Below are positions 22,541 to 32,803 of a stretch of 64,000 nucleotides of DNA, piece by piece. The position numbers were made by a program, and so were the translations under genes. The DNA lies in contig JAUCEF010000006.1 of the NCBI GenBank assembly GCA_033558025.1, positions 3,534,001 to 3,598,000 on the forward strand, read 5' to 3'. This DNA comes from Phytophthora sp. 'mugwort'. Lineage: Eukaryota; Oomycota; Peronosporomycetes; Peronosporales; Peronosporaceae. How positions within the stretch are numbered: position 1 is the stretch's first letter; every line of letters starts with the position of its first letter. The notes beneath the pieces are model-generated. The model ran no database searches. It worked only from the letters and a program-made list of their open reading frames with translations, and was not told where the DNA came from.

Positions 22541-22599
22541 GTTCATGGATCTGAGTAACCATTCATGGATCCGAGTAACCGTTCATGGAATCGAGTACC
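22541..22599. repeat. Three-copy 20 bp tandem repeat
   Basis: Units are GTTCATGGATCTGAGTAACC, ATTCATGGATCCGAGTAACC and GTTCATGGAATCGAGTACC. Variants of the core TCATGGA recur up to about 22850, suggesting an older, decayed array. No coding role is seen. Confidence 0.7.
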
Positions 22600-22918
22600 A
22601 AACCATGAATGTACGCGAACAGTAAAGGATCTATGCGAACAGTCATGGATGTGGGACTTGTGACTAGTCGTGGTTGGCACTGTCAACTTTCAATAGCGTC
22701 ATGGACCCGTTTGACAACTTCATATATCGTAACTGGAAAATCATGATCTGCTTGGCATATTCATCGATCAGAACTAGGAAACCATGGATCAGCTTGATAA
22801 ATTCATGGATCCATGTGGTAAGCCAGAGAATACATGCCTTCATGGGTTCCAAAGTCCTACAAAATGAACGTGATGGAGTGAACAATCTACAACTTGAACA
22901 TGGAAGAGATGTGACCTG

Positions 22919-24490
22919 TTACGCTGAGTCTGTTTCCAGTGACGCGTCGTTGAGTTTGTCTCTCGATTTCTCGCTCGGTCCGGCGATCACGACCGGTATT
23001 AGGTTCAAGAATACGAGCTGGAGCTGTCGGGGAGCCCGATTGCGGTGAATCGCATGCCTGTAGGATATTTCCTCCGAATTTAATTTGATAGTTCGCACGT
23101 GGCTACCCCTGCAATGGCGCAGAAGACCACCAAGCAGCTGGAATGTCTCTAGGCAGCGTAAAAGAGCGTAGTTGTGGATGACCTTAACGACAGCCGTAAA
23201 GAGAGGCCTTCGAAGTCTGGTTGGCAGCAAAATCTCTGCATCGGATACCTGAGTCCAGTGCCTGTTGATCGACTGGTGCCACCAATGCTCCATCCGTTTG
23301 TGTATCGTCAAGAATTCACTCGTAAAGGAACCAAACCAAGTATTTATTTTATGTGTCGTGTGGTAGACCTCAACGCTGAGATAGTGTGCGTTCCGAAACG
23401 GGGGACGTTATCGTCCAGCAATATACAATGCGGCGCTTCCAAATGTATCGTCAACATACGCTGCCCCCCACGGCTCATAGCAAATGAAGTTCTTGGCGTC
23501 TGAATGTGAACTCCTACTCAGTAGGATCATCCAACAACGCGCAGGAAAGCCCCGTATACATCTGGCGTTGTGCGGAATGGCGCGGCGGAGATGTTACCGG
23601 GTCATCCTCGCGAGGAAATGTCCGCCTCCTTGCATGGGCTTCGGCGTCCTTGAAGAGGTGCCATATACAAAACAGGGCAGGAATACGAGGGTAGATCACC
23701 TCAAACGCGTTTTTTAATGCTAAATCTCGATTCACAAAAACAGACCTGGGGCTTGGGTATGCCATTTCACTGCCTGGAGGTTTGCCAGTTTCACCAAGCC
23801 CAGTCGTAATATGGGGCGGTATCGCCTTCAATTAACGTCTGGCCGGTGTGAACTTATAATGTTCATACCAGTTACGCCGACAATATTGAAGAGGGGATGT
23901 TAAACCGGTTAGTTCGGTATGTGCAGTCCAGCAGAACCAAACCTCTGCTGGTAGATATTCACGACCTCCGTGTGGGCAAGAACAGATGCGTCAAGCGGTG
24001 GTACGCGTCGCGTTTAAACGACACCTCGAATGGCCGTTGCTGCAATTTCTGAAGCGGATACCCCATACGAGACAGCCCACCCAGTCCAGCGACGATCGCA
24101 CTGCTTCATTGTTGTATATACTGCGCTCAGTAATAACTGGCGAAGGATCTTCGAGAAGAAGGTGAGCTATGGTTTGGCTTGCTCTCGTTCCGGCTCCCCC
24201 ATCGATGGAATCGCAAGATGGGTAGCTTCATTTCGATCGGCGCGGCTGAGAGTTGGCTGTGACGCAGGGAGGGTGATTATGCTTACTGCGCGACCACGAG
24301 GCTCAATCATCCAGACTGTACTCGAGTTATGACTTTGCGCACAACGCTCACTCGCATTAGGCACCCCCACTTTCTCGAGCTAGCATTCGGACGCCGGCCA
24401 GCCCTTGAGAACCCATCGTGTGGCCGCCGTTCCCCATGTCGATCGCATGCATAGAGAACCAGACGCTTGTTGTTCCGCTTGTCGTAGCTA
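22919..24490 (-). pseudogene. Mutator-like (MULE) transposase relic
   Basis: The minus strand shows, in order, a FAR1/zinc-binding-like N-terminal piece (SSRKWGCLMRVSVVRK near 24390-24340) and LLDCTY near 23925. The diagnostic MULE block NRDLALKNAFEVIYPRIPAL with FCIWHLFKDAEAHARR follows, near 23740-23640. A C-terminal open part runs 23311-22919. This matches the layout of the MULE/FAR1-type transposases common in oomycetes and plants. Frames change repeatedly, so the copy is dead. No terminal inverted repeats were identified. Confidence 0.65.
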
Positions 24491-24499
24491 GCACCCCGA

Positions 24500-25603
24500 T
24501 ATATAACAACAGTAGCCGCGGTGACGTGAAATTATTCAAGGTTCGCTGAGCCTCAGCAGGAGCAGCGAATGCTCGCTCCGGTAGACACAGTATGGACCGC
24601 AATTCCGACGACGTCTCGGTATCAGCCTAGCATTTGGCACCGTCGTCGTTGTGTCGAGGTAGCAGCCGGAGAAGCTGCTTGCGTTGAATCAGTTACAGTC
24701 GACGATGATGTCGATAGTAAGCACCGTGGCCCTGGATGCGATGACTTAATTGGCGCTGGCACTGATTATAGCTCTATCCACGACGGGTGCAAATGGCGAT
24801 ATTAGTGTAACGGGTAATGCAGGACGTCGTGAGCCGTCAATGTCAAGTGTCGAGGGTGGTTCAGAGATTCGCAGCAGTAGTGGACGCTTGGCCCATAGGA
24901 GAGTATTCATACACCAGGAACTGTGCTGGTGCTGACTGCGGTGTTGGAGCAATCCACAGCACCGCTGTAGGCGCTGCCTGTGACGCCAAAAGATGTGATG
25001 CCTGAGTCTATCACGACGAGACCGTCCTCACCACTCGCTCTCTGGCCGGAGGCGTCATAGAAGGTGCCGTAAAAGAAGAAATAATGAGACAAAGGACTTG
25101 TGACGCTTCGTATCGATCTTGTGAAGGTTGGCCTGCAGTCCCATGTGCCCATTCGTGCGTACGATTTATCGTTTCGGGCAGACGACGCGCGCTCGTGGCA
25201 TGTTTTACTGACTGGGGAGTTGGCCATCAATCAATTAGTAATCCACCAGTGGCAGCGGTGATTGTATCAACTCTTTTGTGCTTGGCGCGCTTCGCCAGCA
25301 ATGAGGCGCGCTGTAAATCGATTTGATTCGTTAAAAAAGGTCGTGAAATCACGAAGTGAACGAATTACATTTGATATCCAGAAAAGGGTATGTAATTATT
25401 AAAATATGCCTACTGACTGGCAGTTTGGGTGCCACTGCCAAAAGTTGGATTTTGGTGTCGGCCAGTTTTATCCGTCAATAGTCTGTACCTTTTGAGGTCA
25501 TATTAGCGATAAGTCGGAAAGGCACAATAACTGTTAGGGTGGACCTGTTGGTACAGTGAACGACGAACAAAAACGTCCCGATCTTTTTCAAACTTGTGCT
25601 TGT
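24500..25603. other. Stretch with only short, unassigned ORFs
   Basis: Short ORFs occur on both strands (for example plus 24569-24805 and minus 24907-25230). None shows a motif I can name or a convincing start and context. The part after 25330 is AT-rich. Confidence 0.3.
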
Positions 25604-25628
25604 ACAGATTTGGACGGATTGATACGAC
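25604..25628 (+). repeat. pogo-2 left terminal inverted repeat
   Basis: This 25 bp repeat matches the complement of 28429-28453 with a single mismatch (C versus T at position 22). After the TA it starts CAG, a common beginning of pogo-type termini. Confidence 0.7.
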
Positions 25629-25776
25629 AGCCGAGTTTTAGCTTAACTATAAGAGGCGTAACAGACGCAAAGATATAACACTAGAATATTTGATCCAATG
25701 ATGCTAGAATAATTTAAATCACAGCACGATAACAAAGAGGGGCACCTAACACTCGAGATAGACGCCACTATGGGGA

Positions 25777-26376
25777 TCATTGCGCAGCATGATGGCGGGC
25801 TTCACAAGAGCGCCCGCAGGTCGGCTCGACGGTTTCTTTGCTTGATCCAGCTCTTCCCCCTCCACCCACAGCCAAACCGCAGCTAAAAATGACGCGGCGG
25901 TCGACGAGTTCAGCTCCTTTGCAGCCTCCTAGCGGCTCTCGGATATTTTCGGCGACGTCTACGGGGTTGTTGCGGTCTTCGTGTGTGTGTGGGGATAGCG
26001 TGTTGGTCCCATTGCAGCTGCAGAAAGCTCCTCGTAAATACCGTTCTCGCCTCTCGCGATGCTGCTTCCGTCGATCGGCATGGAAGTCGACCCTTTCGCC
26101 GACATACAGGAGGATTGAGGCTGCTGCTATATAGAGCAGAGGTGGAAGTACAGCACGCGCAAACTGCTGAAAGTTTGGCAGTGATGCGAAGAGCGAAGTC
26201 ATCGCTGCAGCTCCGACTTCCACATCGTCAGCGACGTCGGTGATCTTGGACTTGACGTGGGGAAAGGCAACGCAGGGCTCGGAGACCAGCGCGCTGTCAA
26301 TGCATTCGACGTCAGTGGAGAGTGCATCGGGCTGCGTGAGTGGGACGGCGTGAACCGGGCGGAATTTCGCTGCCAC
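25777..26376 (-). CDS. Hypothetical ORF inside pogo-2, one predicted membrane segment
   Basis: A 199-codon minus-strand frame is open from a GTG at 26376. No ATG precedes it in frame before the stop at about 26416. It contains LPPLLYIAAASILLYVG at about codons 78-94, a likely membrane segment, followed by a basic region RRKQHRERRERY and a Gly-rich tail. No family is recognised. Its position between the pogo-2 terminal repeats but outside the transposase suggests a passenger or trapped host sequence, or a chance ORF. An ATG at about codon 59 is the first conventional start. Confidence 0.35.
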   Translation of the reverse strand: MAAKFRPVHAVPLTQPDALSTDVECIDSALVSEPCVAFPHVKSKITDVADDVEVGAAAMTSLFASLPNFQQFARAVLPPLLYIAAASILLYVGERVDFHADRRKQHRERRERYLRGAFCSCNGTNTLSPHTHEDRNNPVDVAENIREPLGGCKGAELVDRRVIFSCGLAVGGGGRAGSSKETVEPTCGRSCEARHHAAQ

Positions 26377-26689
26377 CGTCGACGACGCTTGCGACGTTCT
26401 CGTCGGCTGTTCCTTCTACGACGACGAAGGCCCCGAAGGCTTCGACGGGAGACTTGCTGTCGTTCTTACCAGTTCAGGCGGCGGCGCCACCCGTAGCTTA
26501 ACCTTTGATATTAATAATCATTCAAGCGAGACAACGAGTGCTGCGCTCGATATAGTTACGATGGAGTGTGAGCCCGTGCTTCGTTTTCGTTGCAACAGTT
26601 CTTAAAAAGGGCTGGCGTTATGGGTTTTGTAATTTAATGACTTCACGCACGAATGATGTACCTATCGTTGATCGCCATCCACGCTTTGT

Positions 26690-27996
26690 TTACTCTACCT
26701 ACGAAAACCGCTACTTGCTTCGTTGCTGGCGTATTTTTCAGAGTCTGTAGTCGTTCTCGCAACGGTTTGTTTCGATGCTTTGTCGGAAGCTAAATTTCGT
26801 AGTCTAGTGAAAGAGCGCGCATCTCCTTCTTGAAAGGGCTCATGACACCCACGTCGAGTGGCTTCGGCACGGACGTGGCATTCTTGGACTGCGGCACCAC
26901 CTCCGAGCCCCACTCCGCCAAGTGGCTCCGCGACACTTCACTCACTTAACACTTCAGATTATCGACATACAGAGCAAGACCATTAGGGTGCTCAGTGCTG
27001 ATGTAGTCATCCCAAAGCCCCTCAACAAACTCTTCTTTCCACACCGTTGCATCCATCCAGGCGTTAGTTTGCACAGTCACGCGGACCCTGAACTTGAAGC
27101 GTTTGCTCTCCTCTGCAACTTGCGCTCCTCTAATCCCGCTAAAAATGATAAGAGGCGGCAGCTTTACGCCTGCTGCGGACACAATCAGAAGCACGCTAGC
27201 CCGGTCGTCCAGCTTCGACCTCGAACTTTGGCGCTCTTTTTCGATCCTTTGTCAGCGATGATAGTCCTGGACCATCAGCAAAGTAAACGTCTGTCTCGTC
27301 CGTATTGAACACACGCTCGGGCGTACGCGGTGCGGATTGTTACCACGTTGTTCTTGCAAATTGTGCTTGTTCAAACTCCAGCTCCATTGTAAACAGAACC
27401 GTCCGGGATGGTCGTCGAAACGAAAATCCGTGACGGTGGATAAGTCGTCGAAGACTATCTTCGTTTCGGTTAGTCAGATAGTTAGATACACACTACATCT
27501 TCACTACATCTTCCTTCATAATATATATAAATAACTATATGGGCTATTTTTAAAACAAATTCATCTCGCCGCATTTCTTTTACCCATGTATCAGTTGATT
27601 AACATGAGTAAATGAGCATGAACGGTCTTGGCCACCTAAGCATACCTTAGATCTCTTTTTGCTATGACAATGCATCTTCTATCATACTGTGCAACTTCCT
27701 CCACGCATAAATAGCAGGTCTGGAATTTAGTCCATGATTTTTCTTGCTGCCTGGGCGCAACGCTCGAGCTCAGCGAGTACTCGAGCTTTAAGCTCGTTCC
27801 TGCACGTCCTCCGATGGCCGCGATGACTGACGAGCTCAACTACACCACCTCTGACCTCGGCCACACACTTCTGCGCCTCGCCCACCTCGTCACCCACGCG
27901 AGGGACTACTTTGCGAGGTTCGGCTGGGATTATCTCCCACAAGCGAAGACGGATAATATCCGCCTCGTCGCTCTTGTCCATCGCTTTTGATGGCAA
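26690..27996 (-). pseudogene. pogo-2 transposase relic, all three catalytic Asp visible
   Basis: Minus-strand pieces are an N-terminal HTH-like part ELKARVLAELERCAQAARK (about 27785-27730), VCLGGQDR (about 27640) and SLRRLIHRHGFSF (about 27455-27415). VFNTDETDVYFADGPG (about 27315-27270) holds the first D, followed by GVKLPPLIIFSG (about 27165-27130) and QTNAWMDATVWKEEFVEGLW. LYVDNLKCHVSE (about 26965-26930) holds the second D, and VPKPLDVGVMSPFKKEMR (about 26855-26805) the third. The DDD triad is retained, but stops and frameshifts in the N-terminal half and after the core make it non-functional. It is related to pogo-1 and pogo-3 in this window. Confidence 0.8.
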
Positions 27997-28428
27997 AAGT
28001 CAAAACGAAAGCCGCTGCGAGAGACACTACGAAGTTGGGTGCCGCTTTTTGACTAGCCATTTCTTAATATTCAAATAGCTTTTTTGTGATACTGCCACTT
28101 TTTTGGCGCCGCAGTGGCCACTCGCAGCAGCAAGCGTGTCTAGTTCAAAACTCAACCGGACAAAGTATAACGATTTTGATTCCATTAGGCAAACCTGGGT
28201 TAACCCCGCGTGTTACGCACGCGGACGTTAAACCACATGAAGCGCTCGAGCTTCCGTTATGAGCTACCCAAAGTAGAATACTACACCCTGATCCCTCACA
28301 CCCCCTACCCAAACTAGCACGACCCTAGAAACCCCCTCCCCCTGAGGGGGAGCACCTCGCTGCGCTCGGTCGCCGACCACCCCTGTGCTCACTTCGGACC
28401 AAAAGAATTACTTTGGCCCTTTGGTCCG

Positions 28429-28453
28429 GTCATATCAATCCGTCCAAATCTGT
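28429..28453 (-). repeat. pogo-2 right terminal inverted repeat
   Basis: Inverted counterpart of 25604-25628. The outer flank begins TT rather than the TA expected from a target-site duplication. Confidence 0.7.
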
Positions 28454-29139
28454 TCTTGGCGATAGTTTTTTCTGCCGTTCTCCGTATATGAAATTTGATG
28501 CAATAGTGGCAGTGCAATTATATATTTACTTGGTAAATATGTGTAAATTTAATGAACGAATTGCAATAACGCTGGTGAAATTATATATTTGCTGTAAAAC
28601 AATTATCTTACTGACCCAACTAACCTTTCTTAGCCTAAAGTTTAAAACTACGGTAAGCCCCAAAATTATTTTTCATATTGGATACTATTTGATTTACTAC
28701 TTAGTACTGTGAATGTTAAAATGAAAAAACATATTATATAAATTTTGTCGATTACATACATGAACAACATGGCTCTCACAGCCAACAAGCGTGCAGTGAA
28801 GGGGTCGTCGGAGTCTCATGAGTGACGTGGTGCATTATGTTTTGCATCGCAGAGATGAAGTATCGCATGAGACGACCAGGCGCCTCCATGGTTGTCACCA
28901 GTCATGATCTAGCGCAACCCCATACTAGAATAGTGGCACGTGCTAACCAATTAAAACTGGGGCTACGTGCGTTGATCCTTATCCAAAAAGCGTCGTGCCG
29001 TTCGTTGGCCATGAACTACTTGTTTCATAATGGCTGTTTGTGGGTGAAGATAAACACATGGATTCCTAAACAATGACAAATCAAACGCTCGCTTTTTCTA
29101 AAAGGCTTCTGAATTGAAACACCTATTCGATCTACTCGA
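28454..29139. other. AT-rich intergenic stretch
   Basis: A long AT-rich plus-strand ORF (28413-28712) has the composition of non-coding DNA. Nothing else is recognised downstream of the oxidoreductase gene. Confidence 0.4.
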
Positions 29140-30651
29140 TCATAGAGCGGGGATGGCCTGTGGGTCCGTGTTGAACATCTCGTTCGGGTCGTACTTGGTC
29201 TTGATCTTCTGCAACTTCTTGAAGTTGCCGCCGCCGTACAGATACTCGGCCATCTCCGGCACCGTCCACTTCTCGTCACGGTACGTCGTGAAGCCGCCGG
29301 GAACGCCACCCGAAGCCTTGTAAGCGTCCACGAACTTGTAGAAGTTGCCACGCATGGTGGTCATCGAGCTGTCGGCGAACGAGACGTTGAAGGCAGACGA
29401 GCGCATGTCCCAACGGACCAGGTGCAAGTTGTCGTTGTGCTTCCAGGCCGAAGCATCAGCCTTGACACCCTTAGCGTACTTACCACCCCAAATGTCCACA
29501 AAGCCAGAGGCTGAGGCGTCCGGAAGCTTAGGAGCAAAGGCAGTGTTGGTAAGGAGCTCCCAAGCTGTGCTGTTGGTCAGCGGCGTCTTACGGGGAATCG
29601 TCACTGATGCAATGTAGAAGTAACGACGGGGAGTGAGGGTCTCCTTGACGAGTCCAGGAGTCGTGATCTCCTCGGAAGTCCAAAAGTCGTTCTCGTTTGT
29701 AGTAAGAACCATCGAAGCAGGCAGGTTTTTCATGAGCGAGCCCAGCACGGTCTTGGCCTGTGCACCAGTGCCGTAGAAGACGCCCTGTAGAGTAGACTTG
29801 GTCTTGAGGCTGAAACGAATTGACACGAGATCGCTGTTGTCCTTGCTGAGAGCCCACTTCTGGGTGCCAATCAGAGCGTCGACATTGTCCTGCTGCGTCG
29901 GCTTCAAGCTCGAGTTGAAAGCGATGGTGTAGTTAACAACACGCTGCGACGGAGGCTCGAGCGTCTTGACCTTAAAGTCCAGCACCACGCCCATCGAACT
30001 GGCTGCGCCACGCACAGCCCAGAACAGATCTGAGTTCTTCTTGGCATCAGCGTTCACGATGGACCCGTTGGCAAGGGCCACGCGCACGGACGCAATGTTG
30101 TCCAGCACAGTACCGCTAGCACGGGACAGAGTACCGAAGCCGGAAGCGGCCACGCCCGTCATGCCGACATCGGGGCAACGGCCGTGGGGAAGAGTGCGCT
30201 GGTGCTTGTTCCACAAGAAGTTGGTAGCCTCCGAGATCATGACGGGGCCACCGTACGACAGAAGGCCGGTAGCCTCGTCGAACTTGAGGTGCTTTAGACC
30301 CTTCAGGTTCATGATCAGGGCACCGTCATTACGGCCAAAACCCATGCTCGAGAACGAACGGTTTCCACCCAGAGTAGTCACCTTAACACCAGCGTCAGCG
30401 GCGCACTTGAGGGCGGCCGAAACCTCCGCCTCCGTCTTAGGGAAGGCAACAGCCGAAGGCACAGGGTTCACACGCGAGTTCCACGCCTCCGTGTCCACGG
30501 CCCAAGTCGAAGTAGTAGGGACAGAGTTCTCAATACCGGCCTTGGTCAAGCACGATCCGATGTCAGTCTGAGCTGCCACAAAGCCACCCTGAGCGGCGAT
30601 GAGAGAGCAGAGAGCGAAAACCGCGCGACTGGCGCCGGAGACTGAAGCCAT
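29140..30651 (-). CDS. Secreted FAD-linked oxidoreductase (BBE-like/AA7 type)
   Basis: This is an intact 503-residue protein. The ATG at 30651 is preferred over a more upstream in-frame start at 30807 because it directly begins a signal peptide (hydrophobic AVFALCSLIAA, cleavage likely near residue 28). Residues about 55-230 form a PCMH/FAD-binding domain. C159 in HGRCPDVGMTG matches the cysteine that binds FAD covalently in berberine-bridge and oligosaccharide oxidases. The region usually written GGHS reads GGNRSF (residues 95-100), so the histidyl attachment residue is absent. The C-terminal YLYGGGNFKKLQKIKTKYDP is the BBE motif. The likely role is extracellular oxidation of a carbohydrate or alcohol with H2O2 release; the substrate is unknown. 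No introns are seen. Family assignment is firm, substrate is not. Confidence 0.9.
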   Translation of the reverse strand: MASVSGASRAVFALCSLIAAQGGFVAAQTDIGSCLTKAGIENSVPTTSTWAVDTEAWNSRVNPVPSAVAFPKTEAEVSAALKCAADAGVKVTTLGGNRSFSSMGFGRNDGALIMNLKGLKHLKFDEATGLLSYGGPVMISEATNFLWNKHQRTLPHGRCPDVGMTGVAASGFGTLSRASGTVLDNIASVRVALANGSIVNADAKKNSDLFWAVRGAASSMGVVLDFKVKTLEPPSQRVVNYTIAFNSSLKPTQQDNVDALIGTQKWALSKDNSDLVSIRFSLKTKSTLQGVFYGTGAQAKTVLGSLMKNLPASMVLTTNENDFWTSEEITTPGLVKETLTPRRYFYIASVTIPRKTPLTNSTAWELLTNTAFAPKLPDASASGFVDIWGGKYAKGVKADASAWKHNDNLHLVRWDMRSSAFNVSFADSSMTTMRGNFYKFVDAYKASGGVPGGFTTYRDEKWTVPEMAEYLYGGGNFKKLQKIKTKYDPNEMFNTDPQAIPAL

Positions 30652-31905
30652 TATGGTTTGCCTTGCGCAGTTGAAGACTTGAGTGCTTGAAGGCAAATGT
30701 GGGTGTGTGCCGAAGTTTTCGTTGCTCCCTCTCGTTGCTGGACTTCCGGCGCTTTGATTAACATCATCTGTGTATTGTGGTATTGTAAGGAGCACTGGCA
30801 TTAACAAACACAGTGTACCACATGGAGTTGCTCATTATTTATACTGTACCATGTTGCAGCTCGTTCCGCTGGGCCGAGCCCAAGATTCACCACTTGTTTT
30901 TTACACTGATGCAACAAGACGAAGCGATATTTTCGAGAAATGGCGGTCATCTTTCATCATTGCTCTCTGATCGTCTGGTTCCCCAATCACCATTACATAT
31001 CCGACTGGTTGACGGTCAGTATAATACGCACCGTACAGCACGCGTCTTCAGTGCATCTGTGATCGTAAGCTTAACTCTACATGTGACGCGACACGAACGC
31101 AAATACTGACGTAGGATTTTCACATGTACCTGTCATGCCGGTGTCATCTGCTATACAACAATAATCTATTTATTTTTATCACTCACGTCAAGGGGTACAC
31201 CATAAGTCATATATTCAAACTCTTCCAGCCACCGACCGACACCTACATCTGATTAGCAAACGATATTTGCGTGTTCCTCGACGGTATATTGGCTTCCAGG
31301 ATGGCAATGCTGGGCCTTGGGCTTTCATGCCGTGTGCGTAGCACACTCAAGTCAGCTACATACAATATAGAGGCAAAAATATAGCACTAGATAAATTTGC
31401 CTCATCCTCGAGCCGTGCCGTATTGTCTCGAAAATAACAGGAAAAGCACATTATATGCACATAATTTAACAAAAATGCTGTGGCGAATTTACATAGTCGA
31501 CATCCAAAAACGATAAGGTAACAACGGTATATCTATCAAACAATGCTTTTCTCTGGATTTTATCCCGAGTCCTATCGACCGAGGCTTAAATACATCATTT
31601 TTAAATACGTAGAGATGGAATATGGAATACCCCTTTATAATGAATTATCATGTTGATATTACTCTTGTCCGATTTGATGAAACCTCTCGAATCCGTTCCC
31701 TCGTCTCGACTGTTTAACAATAACGTTTACAGAAAATAACTTTCATAAATTATATCTTGTCAGATTTTATTAAATATCGCTGCCGCTTAAACAGCATTTC
31801 GCTCTGTCATTGCCAATAATGTCCTTTAGCAATCAATTAATTATATTTAAATTGTGAATACATTCCAGCTAAATGTTGCAATAACCTCAATTCTCACCTC
31901 GTCCA
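30652..31905. promoter_or_regulatory. Divergent intergenic region between oxidoreductase and DnaJ genes
   Basis: About 1.25 kb of AT-rich DNA separates two divergently transcribed genes and presumably holds both promoters. No site is certain. A CACATTTGCCTTC stretch about 45 bases upstream of the oxidoreductase ATG resembles part of the oomycete initiator consensus only loosely. Confidence 0.35.
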
Positions 31906-32803
31906 ATGGCGGAGCTTGAGGTGTCGCGCGTCTTGGGTTGCACTACGCACTACCAGGTGCTCAAACTAGACGAGCCCGACCGCGCCCCCGTGTTCGTGGA
32001 CGTCCAGCAAGCGCGCAGACGCTACAGGGAGCTAGCGATCCTCGTCCACCCAGACAAGAACCGAGCTACCGGTAGATGTGTCATTTCCTTGGTTGGTGGG
32101 GAATTCATCTGACTCGGATTTTATTGACCTTGTAGATGCTGAAGCCGCTTTTAAACGGCTAAGCGAAGCGTACGACTGTCTGGTGGATGAACCCTCGCAA
32201 CGTCAATATTTGCTACAATTGCAGCTTCATCACCCTAAAACTGGCAAAAAGCCGACGAAGCCAAAGTACAAGACCAAGCGGAAGAGGAAAGCCCAGTCAG
32301 TACCGAAGAGTGGGGAAGGACCGAGGTTGCCTAAACGACGACGAACACCTGAAGAGATCTGGCAAGAGTTTCAACGGGAAGAGGAGGAGATGGCACGGCA
32401 AAATTTCCATGCCAAAGGGTTTGACAGAGTTTACTACGAGTCGAGAGCTCAGCGGACTGCTGGGACTACTGATGCAGCTTCTACCACGACGACCGCACCA
32501 GAGGAACAGCAACACATATTGGACTCTAATCTAGACGAGAAGGCGAGTTGCTGGACAAAGTGGAGCAAGCCGACTTCAATAGGAACGAGAATGGCGTCAG
32601 CCGTCTCAGAGCCAGCCCAGGAGGCTGGTGTAGGCTCGACTGTAGCTGCTGGGAGTGACGGACCGGTACGTTTGGTCTGCTGTATGTTGTGTCGGCGTAA
32701 ATTCTCGAGCGTGGCGGCACTTGATCGGCATGAAACGCTTTCCAAATTACACTTGGCGAACTTGCAGGCTCAGCAAAGGCAGCAATCAGGTGATGGTCCA
32801 TAG
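31906..32803 (+). CDS. J-domain protein with C-terminal C2H2 zinc finger
   Basis: Two exons, 31906-32071 and 32136-32803, are joined across a 64 bp GT-AG intron (GTAGATG...CTTGTAG), giving 277 residues. The junction restores a continuous J domain: YQVLKLDEP, RRRYRELAILVHPDKNRAT, then DAEAAFKRLSEAYDCL. The HPD motif that stimulates Hsp70 ATPase is intact (residues 48-50). A Lys/Arg-rich tract follows (KYKTKRKRKAQS, then LPKRRRTPEEIWQEF), possibly a nuclear signal. The C-terminus has CMLCRRKFSSVAALDRHETL with SKLH, a C-x2-C-x12-H-x5-H finger resembling that of RBM5/RBM10-type splicing factors. A nuclear co-chaperone linked to RNA processing is an inference. The 3' end overlaps the convergent WD40 gene by 18 bp. 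Confidence 0.85.

Larger units (their letters stand above)
25604..28453 (-). mobile_element. pogo-2: pogo-like DNA transposon bounded by 25 bp inverted repeats
   Basis: ACAGATTTGGACGGATTGAT at 25604-25623 (25 bp including the next five bases) recurs inverted at 28429-28453 with one mismatch. The left repeat is preceded by TA at 25603-25604, as expected for a TA target duplication. The right side reads TT, probably mutated. The transposase relic lies on the minus strand between the repeats. The 2.85 kb span fits an old autonomous element. The region also contains an extra ORF (25777-26376) outside the transposase. Confidence 0.7.

Noticed and set aside
28200..28225. Helitron 3' hairpin (CCGCGTG...CACGCGG)
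   Set aside because: The stem is good, but no CTRR end follows within about 15 bases and there is no Rep/helicase sequence nearby.
28413..28712. Plus-strand ORF of 99 codons
   Set aside because: AT-rich composition rich in I/Y/L/N codons, no motif, overlaps a transposon terminal repeat; likely chance.
29966..30571. 201-codon ORF antisense to the oxidoreductase
   Set aside because: Shadow frame of a well-supported gene with no independent features.
30652..30807. Longer start of the FAD oxidoreductase at 30807
   Set aside because: The extra 52 residues would bury the clear signal peptide; the ATG at 30651 gives a normal secreted enzyme.
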